Source: Ceratotherium simum simum (lineage: Eukaryota; Chordata; Mammalia; Perissodactyla; Rhinocerotidae). From it: DNA of 64,000 nucleotides. The stretch's first letter is position 1. Each line of letters begins with the position of its first letter. Shown here one piece after another: positions 23,644 through 35,600 of the stretch. The notes under the pieces were generated by a model that did no database searches, had not been told where the DNA came from, and was given only the letters and a program-made list of their open reading frames with translations. The translations under genes were made by a program, and so were the position numbers. The stretch covers positions 25,498,562 to 25,562,561 of the forward strand of contig NW_004454178.1 in NCBI RefSeq assembly GCF_000283155.1. Reading direction: 5' to 3'.

Positions 23644-26600
23644 GGGGGAGAAGGAAGGGGGGGGGGGGGAGAAGGAAGAGGGGGGCAGAGGAAGAGGAAG
23701 GGGTAAGGAGGAGGAGGATGGGGCAGGCACTCTGGCCTGGGCTCTGGGCTGGGCTGCCCACAGGGCTTTGCCAAGGAAGGTTCTGCAGACTGTTGGCCCA
23801 TAATGCCACGTGCACCTGCTCATCAACCCTCCTGCACATGAGTGAGCAGACACCTGGGGTGGTTTGCAGACAGGAGTTCTTAGACTTTTGGAAGAATAAA
23901 AACTATCCTAGGGTTGCTTTACGAATGCAGCTCCCAGGACCCACCCTCCGGATCCTGGTCGGGCAGGGCTGGGTGGGGCCGAGGAACCTGTCCCTTGAAG
24001 CTGTCTCTCTGGTGATTCTGACATAGGTGGTTGGCAGCACACACCTGAGCAGCCTGGGGCTGGAGGCTGATGGTCCCTGGCTGCCCGACAGCAGAACTCT
24101 CCCAGGAGGCCCCATGGCCTGTGTCCAGGGGTGTTTGTGGGCCAGCTGTAGGCAGCGGGGAGGACAGCATCTGTGGAGGCCGCCTCGGCCCGTTTCAGAA
24201 AGCCCAGCGTGCTGGTGCTTCCAGGTCCACTTCCCGTGTGTCTCCTCAGGAAAGTTCTCCCCGACCACTGCCAGCAGCCTTTTCTGTCTTCCTGCATCTG
24301 AGCAGGAGCTGCGGGAGGGCACACCGGGGCCTCGGCCCAACACCAGCTAACCCAGAACCCTCTCAGAAGGTCAGTGCTCCCAACTCCGACAAGCGCCATT
24401 TGTACAGCTGCAGCACCCAGGTGGGAGACCCAGGAAGGGGGTCCAAGGGGGGCTCTGGGCAGAGGAATGGAGGTGAGCGCTCCCTGTAGCAGCCTGTGGC
24501 TCACAGGCTGGCACATGCACGTCTGCTGGGATCCTGCCAAGGGCGTCTCCAGCTTCAATCCTAACATGGTCCTAGGCCCCCAGTTGTACCACTCTTTACT
24601 CGTGCGTCTGATTGTGAAATGAGTTTAAACAGGATTATAAATACAGGCTCCATTAGAACGATTACCAGCTCCCCAGAATGCTCCACTTACACAGTGCCCA
24701 TATCTTAGGGGGGTTTTAGTTTAATCCCATAATTATTTCATTGCCTACATATAGTTAAACATTTTTGTTGATTATCACCTAAGTAAAATCAACATGCAGC
24801 CTTGGCTTTAGCGACACAGCTTCAACGTCAAAAACATGACAATTCACTGAGCTTCATTTAGTTGTCGTTGAGTAACTACCAAGAAAATGATGAAACACTA
24901 AATACCATGTGAGAGGATCTGCTGGCCTGAAGGACACAATATTGATTCCAGGGCAGAAGAAAGTGTAAGAGGCGGGGGTGGCAGAGGGGACGGCGTCGCA
25001 TTGCTTACCTTTCATCCACGTCCTGGAACAAACAATTTGGTGTGTGTGTGGTCGTAAAAATTCTCTTTTCAGGAGGAATTCTAGGGGCTGAAAGAATAGA
25101 ATTTTACACAGATTTCTGATTCTATGAAATGCATACTTCATGCAGTTATATTACAACTACTAGAAAATAACCACGCAGATTCAGAGTGATGGGCAGCTAA
25201 GGAAAAAATTAAAAAGTGGCCTCTGAACAACAGAGCCATCACAAAGGGAGCAGAGAGACCCTCCCCTCCCCCACCAGCCAGCCCTCTCAACTTCTTTGTG
25301 GACGAGTTTTGGTCTAAAAAGCCAGAAATTGCCATTAACAGAACCATGTTGCAATGCGTAGGCTTCTCTCAGCAAAATGGTGCTGGAAGGCCATCCTCAT
25401 GATTTTTAAGACTGAACAAGAGGGGGCTGAACAAATTGTTTTAAAAAATGAGTGATGCATCTGGATTCAAAATTCTCAGCAAACGTCTGTCTTGGGACTT
25501 AGTTTCCAAGGTGGACAAAGGTGATAGAGTAATTTGCATAAAAGAAGTCATATATCCAGAACTGTCCTTAATGACCAAATCATGGACAAATATTCAAAAT
25601 TCCAAAATGCCTCATTCTTGGAGACTCTGATCATTTGGGGGAATAACTTGCTGAAATCTAATCTAATCTAATCCTTATTGAATATTTGGAAGAGAATATT
25701 CTATCTGCAGGAACCCATCAAACATTTGAAAGAAAGTCACATACTGAAAACAATGTTTCTATTACTCTTAAAAAATGCCTTTTTAAAAAAGACATCATTA
25801 ACCACTGAGAGAAGATTATAAATACAACAAAACATGGAACAACTGGATCCCTGTGGTTAAGTCATTACAGGTGGCACCTGCTTTCAGAGAATTATGAAAT
25901 CACGTGACTCGCTGGGTTGCCATGGTGAGGACCTATGGTTTCTGGCCAGGTGTTGTGGACCGTGTCACAGGGCAGTCTATTAGGAGGGTCGCTGGAGGGA
26001 CACAACCAGGGTGGCAAAGCACCTTGGGTCCTTTGGGCTTCAAAGGAAGATTCTAGATTTGGGGGTTTTTTTGTGCGTGTGGGGGTGGCCTGAGGAGCTG
26101 GCGGGAGCAGGAAAGGACACCTGGTGAGACAAGCCTGCTGTGCCTGGATTTCCGCAGGCAGAGGGGGAGGGGAGGAGCCTGGGAGAAACCACAAGAGCAA
26201 GGACTGGGACTCAGGAAGCTGCCGTCTGCAGGAGCCAGACTGCAGCGGAGAGGGCAGGACGGGCCAAGGTGGGAGGGAGGAATGCTCAGCGCCTTACTCC
26301 TTAGTGGGTGGGGTGGTTTGGGGTTCTGAGCAGGCAGTGGTGTCTCCGCACTTCAGAGGGCCCCACAAGGCTGAGGCCTAAGGTTGCATGAGGATGGGAG
26401 GGACCTGGGGCCCTGGACCCCACAGGCTGTTCTCATTACTGGAAGGAAGACAGTGGCTGGAGAGGGAGAAAGAGCACTCACAGTCACAGCAACGTCCTGG
26501 ACACGGGTGAGAGACGCTGGTACCCAGACCCTTTAACTGACAGGGGGAGGTGGTGTGGCAGGGGCCATGGGGAGGGCCAGGTGACAAAGGTGGGTGTGCT

Positions 26601-29600
26601 GAGTCTCGAGGGAGATGGAGCCTCTGCCCAAGGCTTGGGGAGAGGCAGAGGCTTACGTCTGCAGACGGGAGGAACTGCCTGGGCCTGGCTGTTACCTTCA
26701 TAGCCCGAGTGCACCCTCTCTGCCAGCAGCACGCAGCACAGCTGGCTCTCAGTGGCGTGCGGCTCCCGCATCTTGACGAGGTAAGGTGTCATGCGAAACG
26801 GGTGGTAGTGAATCTCGTTCTCGTGGTTTTTCCTGACACTGGAGAGGAGGATGTATGAGAGGTTTGGAATTATGACAGAAGCAAGTGTCCTTTGTTGCTA
26901 GTTACCTCTCCTCTCATGGCTGGCTGACACGCCTCAGCAATCCTTCTATTTCTTGTACAGATGCCTATGGAGTAGAGCCAGGTTCCTCACCTGGGGACCC
27001 AGGCCAAGCTGGATTTGCTGCCCTTGACCTGTGGTCTGTGCCTCTGCCCCACCCGAGGAGCTGGACCCACCACCCCGTCCTCTGTCCTCTCTCTCCAATT
27101 CTGGGGACATTAAAGGGTAAAGCAAAGAGTCAACAGCCCTGGGCAGTGGGAGCAGGCCCTTCCAGCAGCCCTGCTCTGCCTCAGTTTGCATTTTAATTGG
27201 GGTGAGGGACACTGTTCCAAGAGTGGGGTCCCAACCCCGACTTCTGAGGGTGCCAGTGTCTGGCCAGGATCACTCCTGACACTGCTGCTGGATGCTCACC
27301 TGGTCTCCCTGTTTTGGGTCAAAAACCTGCTGGGAAAGCTATGGGGCTCTCCCTGGAAAAATGCACACTTGAACCATAGGCTGCACGTGCTTTTGGGGTC
27401 CTCACAGACCCTGGGGTACAGGCCTTCCCAGGTAAGGGCCCTCTGGCCAATTTCCCAGGTGGCTGACGGCAAGTCCAAGCTCCTTAGGCTGACACTCTCC
27501 ATGAGGAGTGGGTTAAACCACTCCATTGTTGACGGTGCTGTCTCAACCCCTTGTGCACGTTTAAAATGCAGCTTATGTGGGGCCAGCCTGGTGGCGCAGC
27601 GGTTAAGTGTGCACGCTCCGCTGTGGCGGCCCAGGGTTCACAGGTTCAGATCCTGGGCGTGGACCGATGCACCGCTTGTCAAGCCATGCTGTGGCGGCGT
27701 CCCATATAAAGTAGAGAAAGATGGGCAAGGATGTTGGCTCAGGGCCAATCTTCCTTAGCAAAAAGAGGAGGATTGGCATCAGATGTCAGCTCAGGGCTAA
27801 TCTTTTTTTTTTTTTTTTTTAAATAATTTTATTTATTTATTTTTTCCCCCAAAGCCCCAGTAGATAGTTGTATGTCATAGCTGCACGTCCTTCTAGCTGC
27901 TGTATGTGGGACGCGGCCTCAGCATGGCCGGAGAAGTGGTGCGTCGGTGCGCGCCTGGGATCCGAACCCCGGGCCGCCAGCAGCGGAGCGTGCGCACTTA
28001 ACCGCTAAGCCACGGGGCCAGCCCATCTCAGGGCTAATCTTACTTACAAAAAGAAAAAAAGCAAAAAAAATGCAGCTTATGAAAGTGAGTTTCCGCACAG
28101 ACTCTTCAGCAGCAGGGGCGCTCCTACAGAGCCCCCAGCCCCGAAGAACGGGCGTGCAGGCGGGGGCACAGCCAGGCGGACAGCCCTTTCCCCCTCGAGG
28201 AGCAGGAACTGGTGCAGGGCACACCTGCGCCTCCTCCACCTTCACAAGAGGGGCCTAGGGTGAAACGCTTGTGCCATTTCAAATGTAGGCAATCCAGTAA
28301 CTGGACTTACCTGACACGGCAGAAGAAAGACTTCTCCTCCATGCATTCTTGAGTAAAAGAATCTAAAAGAAAAAGCCCCAAGTCATTCATCCAATTACAC
28401 AACTAAATATAGACAGCACTCTTTACTTCTCCCAGACTCAAGAGAAGCAGCAGATTCCAGCGTCAAGGTGTGAATGCAAATTTACCCCAGCACAAAGCAA
28501 AGCCCTCAGATTAGAGATCTTTTATTACACTTCTGATTAAAATTAAACATATTTCATGAGTGTGGCACAGACTAAATTATGCAGCGCTAAAGGTTTACAG
28601 CCAGGAGTTTAATTTTTTTTGAGTTTAACATTTTTGAAATGGTACATATGTTGCTACAAACACACCCACTAATTAACAATGTAACTCTGGAAGACACACT
28701 GACTGATGTGCAGAATTGCTGTGTATAAAGCCGTAACCATTTCACTCTACATATTTTGGGGGATGTTCAATATTCCAACAGAAGCAACTTAGGGCATTTC
28801 AAAGCTTACACCAATCCTTTTGCTAAAATACGAACTTACTTTAAAATTGAAGATGTCTAGTACAAACACGAGGTCAATCAGGTGACCTCATCAGAGCTGA
28901 GGGAATGGCATTTCCATAGTAAAGGAATTTTTTTTTTTCCGGTAAGAAAGATCAGCCCTGAGCTAACATCTGTTTCCAATCCTCCTCTTTTTGCTGAGGA
29001 GGACTGGCCCTGGGCTAATATCAGTGCCCATCTTCCTCTACTTTACATGGGACGCCTGCCACAGCATGGTTTGATAAGTGGTACATAGGTCCATGCCCGG
29101 GATCTGAACCCACGACCCTGGGCCACAGAAGTGGAGCATGCGAGCTTAACCAACTACACCACTGGCCTGGCTCCATAATAAAGGAATTTTTAAAAAAGAA
29201 ATGTTAGACAGGAAGGTACAGCTACTGAGCTGCAGCGGTGACAGTGACAGCACCTGCTGCCGGCTGACTGCGGAGCACCACAGGTGTGCTGGGACCCGAG
29301 CCCCGGAGGCGGTGAGAGCGGGTCTGAGGAGTGTGTTGATGGGAGCAGAGACACTGACCCATGAGCCAAGGAGGAACGGGAGGCGGTTCGGGACGCGGAC
29401 AGGGGTGGCTCTCGGTTGAGACTATGACGGAGGTCAAGCTTGCCTGGGGCAACTCCCAGCCCCATCCGTCTCCTGTTCCTCTCTCCTGGCTCCTTAGTGC
29501 TTCTGCGCTTCAGTTCAACCTCAGCTCTGAGCAATCAGAGCCCAACTGGGGCTAATGAGTGTCTAGGGGCAGGCAGACAGATGCTGCAGGACTTTGGCCT

Positions 29601-32600
29601 CCAAAGGGGACTTCTGCTGGCTGCCCTGGTCACTGAAAGTGGAGGGACTGCAGGGAAGGCCTGAGCTGGTTGGGACCCTCTCCTCTCCAGCACCTTCTGC
29701 CAGGCCCCCCTGCCATGTTTCTGCTGAGACTAGTCTGGTTGGCCAGTCCCCTCCTGCACCTACTCACATGCAAGGCCCGTGCTGGTCAGTGAGAGCTTCC
29801 AAGCCTTCCCAGTCCAGTGGAGGAGGACATGGACACGCCACGGTTAACTGCAAGAGCTCTGCTGCCAGGAGCAGGGAGGGCAGGGCTGGGGCGAGATGCC
29901 TGACTCAGGCAACCAGACAGGGGACATGCTCGCATGCCCCACAGACCGGGGAAGCAGCACTCACTGCACAGACTGGAGCCTGTAGTGCCTGGAAAGCCTG
30001 CGGCTGAGCCCAGGAGGACGTCATGGTCTACACTCATGAAGCTGCCTCTGGCCAAGGCGAGAAGCACTGCCCACGTCACCCTGACATCGTTACACCGCCT
30101 GCAGAAAGTGGGGTGCCTCGCCTATGCCCCGACTGCCTTCCAGATGCACCTCGGTCCTTTCCCATACTCTGCAGACTCACGTCAAGATTTCAGCTGCTCA
30201 GAACAACTTCATTTCTAAAATGCCCAACATTTCTTAAAATCTTCTGGAATGGTTTTCTCTCTCTGAAATTTATGAAAAACTATTTTTCTCTCTAAATTTA
30301 TTCTGAACAAACAACTTTTTCTCTTTCACCTGGACAGAGAAGGCAGCCGACAGCCCCTTTGCATGGGTACGCTGTGCTGGTCTCTGGTAGAGGAGAGGTG
30401 GGGAGCACATCCCACATCTTGGAGTGGGCCCAGCCCGGCCCTCACCCCAGGAAGGCAGAAGTCCCCCCCAACCCCACGCTGCTGGTGGAGAAGGACAAGG
30501 CAGCCACAGCCGCAGGGCCCTCACCTGCTCCCCTGCAGATGCTCCACGGTGGAAGCTTGTAAGGCGTGGTGGAGCTGTGGAACACACTGACGTCATGGGG
30601 CGCCAAGAACTCCACGAATTTGGCATCATAAAAGGTGTCTCTCTTACAGTGAAAGATGGAAGCAACTTGGTTAGAGATGTACAAGATTTTCCCAGTGACC
30701 AGGGACACAGCTGCAGCAAACATATCCTGGAAAGGAAGAACATGGCTCCAATGAGAACAGACAGAAGGGGATGGACAGGTCCCCCTCTCGCAAGAGGCAC
30801 AGACGTGGGGCAGGCAGACGGGAAGGCAGCAGGACGCGTGGAGGGTCAGGGGAGCTGCCAGGCCCCTCTCCTCAGCCCTGACCAGAATAATTCTACTTTC
30901 CCCTTATATATTGGGGTCCAGATGGGATATTATTTGAAAAACTCATCAGGGTTCCACAGCCAGAAGGAGCCCAGTGTGCTGATTCTCTGCAGGCGTTGTC
31001 CATTCAGTCTTCCCGGGCACGGGGCTCCCTGGCATCTAGGCTGGGCTGATTTGGGAGGTGAAGGGGGGCCCTCCAGTCCCTCTTCCTCTCTCATCTGGGC
31101 TGTCAACCACAAACCTCTGCCAGCGCATCCCTCTCCTAGGGGGCCAGGGCAGCCTGGGGAGCTGGAGGCCTCTCTGGCCCACTGTGGGATCTCTCCCTGC
31201 CGGCAGGCCCTCTGAGCTCAGGGCCGGGGGCTCCCCGGGGTTAGGCTGCAGTGGGGGCACTTGAGGAAGGAGGTGGGAAGGGTTGGAGAGCCCACTCCCC
31301 GGGCCAGCTTTGCCGTGACTCCAGCACATTGGGATCCTCCAACCTGTTCTTCTATATGCTCTCACTGACTGAGCGCTGGGGGTGGCGGGGGCAGAGGGGA
31401 CTCACTCCTCCTCCCCCAGACCTCCACGGGAGCCCCATCTTCATGGGTTACCTAAAAGTGCATGAACTTTGGAGCTCACGAAGCTGAGTTCAAGTCCCAG
31501 GACCCCCCCAAATGAACAGACAGTCACCTAGTGTGTCCCTTACCCCCGTGTGGGCACCATGCTCCATTGGGTGGGGCTCATCCTTACACACACAGGTATG
31601 GGGTGGAGTCAGCCATGAGACAAGGACAGTCTCACAGAACACAGCAGAAGCCTGCACACAACTGGTATTTCTGAATCACTGACTTTCAGGTCTTTTTTTT
31701 TTTAAGGTACGAATTCATTTCCTGAAACTCCAAACTCTGCTGCTATAAAGCCACTGGCTACAGTGGCTCAGCTAGCTCACCAGGATGAAGATGCTGTGCC
31801 ACTGGAAAATAAGCTTTCTGGGGAAGACTCCACTCGTGTAAGACACGTACCACGTTCTTCACGATGAACTCGGAGGTGGCGCTCTCAATTTCTTCCATGG
31901 TGCAGGAAGGCACATCGGCGCTGCAGGGGTGGTTCTCGCTGCACATCAGCAGCTGGTAATACTCCTCGTTGGCTGCAGGAGAGACCAAGAGGAGGACTGA
32001 AAACGGTTCCTAACTCTACGTGTTGGGGATTCTACTGTTCTCCTGAAAAAATGGGCATATGGAAGATATGGGCTATCTTCCTGGGACACCGAGAGAACAG
32101 AACACAGAGAAACTGAAACAAACAGAAATCTGTTTTTTCAAACAGCTTTGGGGTGACAAAGCCATGGCCACAGACGCCCCCCAGAGGGGAGCCCTCAGGT
32201 GAGTGGGACCCAGGGCTGCGGCTGGAGCTGGACCCAGGATCTGGCCAAGCGTGTGCAAGACCTTTGGACCCAAGGCTCAGTCTTATCTGATTTAGACTTC
32301 TCTACCTTCCAAACATCAGGAACTGCTAGGTTTCTGAGCATATGCTCAATTCCAGAAACAAACTGCTGGAAAGGGTAGGAAACACCCTCTCGATATGGGC
32401 CGACATTCCAAGTTCTTGAGTCAGTGCAGGTGCCAAGAACACAACACCCTACACGGACAGTCAGCGGGGGCAGAGCAGCCGACCAGACAGAGTGACCTTC
32501 CCTGCGTTCCTCCTTCCACAGGCATGCAGCGCCCAGAGCCGTCCCTCCCCAGGGGGGTGCACACTCCGAGGCCCCACACAGATTCTCAGTTGGCATTTTT

Positions 32601-35600
32601 GGGCCTGACCAGCACTGACCAGCACCGACCAGCCACCCCGGGAGACTCAGCCTGTGCCCTCGGTAGGCCGGTGAGAGCGGACCATCGCAGTGCTGCCCAC
32701 CAAGGCCTCCTGAGGGCAGGGGCAGCCCCTAGGGTTCAGAGAACCACCTCGCCCTGCAGTTCGTGCGCGCCCTTGGTGGGCTGGCAGAGCATGTTATCTG
32801 TCTTCACTGTATTAACCCTCACGAAGGGACACAGCCTAGAGAGGAGCCTGCAGAGAAACATGGGGCTGAAAAGGGTACCCAAAAGGCAGGACAAACCAGC
32901 GCACGGCAGAGCTCACCCTTCCATGCCCAGCACACACTCTCCCAGCTGGATGAATGGGACAAGCAGTGATGACCTTCCAACGAAAGTCATCCAAACGTTA
33001 GAAAACATGGAGGCTGTTTGAAATATGGTTTCGTATCCATGATTATTAGTGACAAACCCTGCCCTGACTGTATGCAGTGCCTCGAGATAGTAGCTGATGA
33101 TAGTAGAATAAAGCCACCCTTTCACCTTTCTCTCAGCCTTTGAGATTTTTTATTCCTATGCATGTTTTTAACGTGCACAGTCCACTGGGACCTCAGCGCA
33201 CATGTGTAACACAGGTAGAGTGGGGGTGTGGCTCACACATCTGTTAATGGAGGGCCCCTTCCTTCTCTGCCCTAATGAGAAGCTGACTTCTCTCCTGTCT
33301 CTGCTTGCTTGTCAAAATGGACCAAAGCAGCTAAGAAAGGCCTCAAAGCGCAGGAGCTGGTGGTCTCCACTGTAATGAAGAGTACGCCTGTGTCCACTGC
33401 TCTAAGGTCAGGAATGTGGATATGTACACTTCCTCCAGGACTTCGCTCTTGTCTCTGAAACGCTGGAGGAAATTTTAAAACCTCTCGAAGCTCACAGCCT
33501 TGTTCCAGCAACAGACTGAAAGGCAAGGCCGTGTGGATCTTTCTGATCAACTTCTACAGCTAAACCATCCTAAGATGACCCCCAGTGCAGGGGGCACAGG
33601 CCTGAACTCCCCGGGACGGGCTGTTTGCAGAACAGCACATCCAGCAGTCGAGCACTCGGTTCACTAGAAATGCTGGCGCCTCTTCCATGGCAGTGTGTTC
33701 CCCACCTGTCCTGGAGACAGAGGCACCCGCGGTTATCTGAGATCCGGGAGGTGGGGTACCTGCCTGGGGGAAGGTCCAGTCACAGGAGCAGCTGAAGGAA
33801 GACTGAACTCTACTAGAAGCTATTTAAGGGGCTTGGAGTTTATTGAAAAGTGTCTGAGCTTGATGATGTGACTATTTTTGGAACTTGGGTTTGTTCATAG
33901 ATTCCCGCACTGCATCCATGAAGAGTCCTGCACGTGACTCAGATAAAAGCCTCAGTCTGTTCCACTGACTAGTTCTAAAAGCTCTTACACATTCTGCCAT
34001 CTAATAATAAAATCCAAACATACCCACAAATGGAAGCAGAATCTGGATTCTGCAGGTCCCATTATGGCACACCTGTGATGGAAGGAGGTGCTCTGCCCTG
34101 TCTCCTGCCTTCCTGGTTCAAAGACCACCACCATAGACATTCACACAGTTTTAGGCTAACAAGAAATGTACTGCCCCAGGTCTTGAATCAACAAGCTCTA
34201 AAATATTAAGGATAAGATCTGGCAATATCCTCCCTCATATCTCTTGATGTTATTTTTTAAAGAAGGGGCAGGTCCTCAGCTAAATGCTGTGGGCTTTAAT
34301 TCCATTTTGCTTCAGTTCCATTCTGAGCTGCTCACGCGTCAGGCCTCGGTGCAGGTCACCAACTCTCCGGCCAGAGTCTGGAAGATGCTGGACTCTCTTG
34401 AACGTGACCTGACCCCAGTCCAGAGCATGAAAGTGTTGTGTCTAAATAGGTTGCTCTTATCACCTGGTTTTTTACTTGACTGTTTTCTGTAAAAGTCAAG
34501 TGTAATAGAAAACTTCCAGTGAACTGAGGTTTCCCATCAGTGGCAGCTTTCTCAGAGTTAATAATTCCCTTCTGCTGTTTTAGGATTGGGTTTTAGAAAG
34601 TCAGCACCAACCAAGCTGTAATTTGGGGGGATGTGAAACTTACTTCTACAGGTTTGGGACAAACACACGAGGCAGATGTACCTTTCACTTGCTTCACGCT
34701 CCGCAGGGCATACTTCAGGGTGGCCAGCGTGCCGGCCTTCCCCTTGGCCTTCCTGTCCGCGGGCAGGTGGACTTTCAGCTCCTTCAGCGTTTTTATCAGC
34801 TCTTTGTGCGTGTCTGCCTTGGCGGACTGCTCGCTGCTATGGAGTTAAAGAAAGTGTTGATCAGACATGAGCTTCGACATGCCCTTTTCTGAAGAAATGC
34901 ACCTCTAGTCCAGTTTCCCAACCAGGGCACGGGGATGTTTTGGTCCACGGAGTTCTTTGCGGTGTGCTGCGGAATGTTAACAGCATCCCTGGCCTTCCCC
35001 AAAGGATGCCAGCAGCACCCTCGCCAGTGGTGACAACCAAAAATGTCTGCTGACATTGTCACATGTCTCCTGTGGGAAGATGAATCGCCCCCCAGGTTGA
35101 GAACCACCTCTCTAACACACGAGAACACTGCCGAGGTCCCTTCAGCTGGGTTCTTGTCCCCCAAGGGTGAGAACTGGACTCTGCCCAACAGGGCCTGCTG
35201 GTCAACCCACAGTCTGGCAGGCAGACTGCATCACTGAGCTGTGCCTTCCTTCCCTGTCTCAGATGAAAAGGATCGAGTAATGGAGATTACAGAGGACAGC
35301 AAAATGGTTTCCTGGGCATGCATGTGAATGATGAGCAGAGGAAGACCTCAGAGAGGAAGGAGATTTATGAGAAGGATCTCCAAACCTAAGGATACAGAGA
35401 TGGGAGAAAGGCAGGACAGGTGGCACTTGCTGAAGGAGATGGGCCTGTTTAGAGCAGCAGGTGCAGAAAGAACGATGGAAATCAGGTCTCTGAGGCTGTG
35501 GCAAAGTGCCCACATGCCCAGGAGTGACAGCTGGATTTTGCTCCAGTGATGATATAAAAATGTCTGTGAATACGAAATTAAGGATACATTTGTTACAAAT

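Larger units (their letters stand above)
25088..31850 (-). other. PER2 introns 5 to 8
   Basis: Introns lie at 30727-31850, 28363-30524, 26839-28310 and 25088-26695. Intron 7 contains a SINE inserted within another SINE. Intron 6 contains a minus-strand SINE with long target duplications. A partial MIR-like start is at about 31455-31500 in intron 5. No other gene is supported. Confidence 0.8.

Noticed and set aside
23209..24026. Glycine- and proline-rich open frames up to 214 codons on both strands
   Set aside because: They are translations of the poly(G)/GGA tract and its flanks, with no domain outside the homopolymer.
30424..31215. 263-codon plus-strand frame over PER2 exon 6
   Set aside because: It is antisense to a conserved coding exon and shows no domain of its own.
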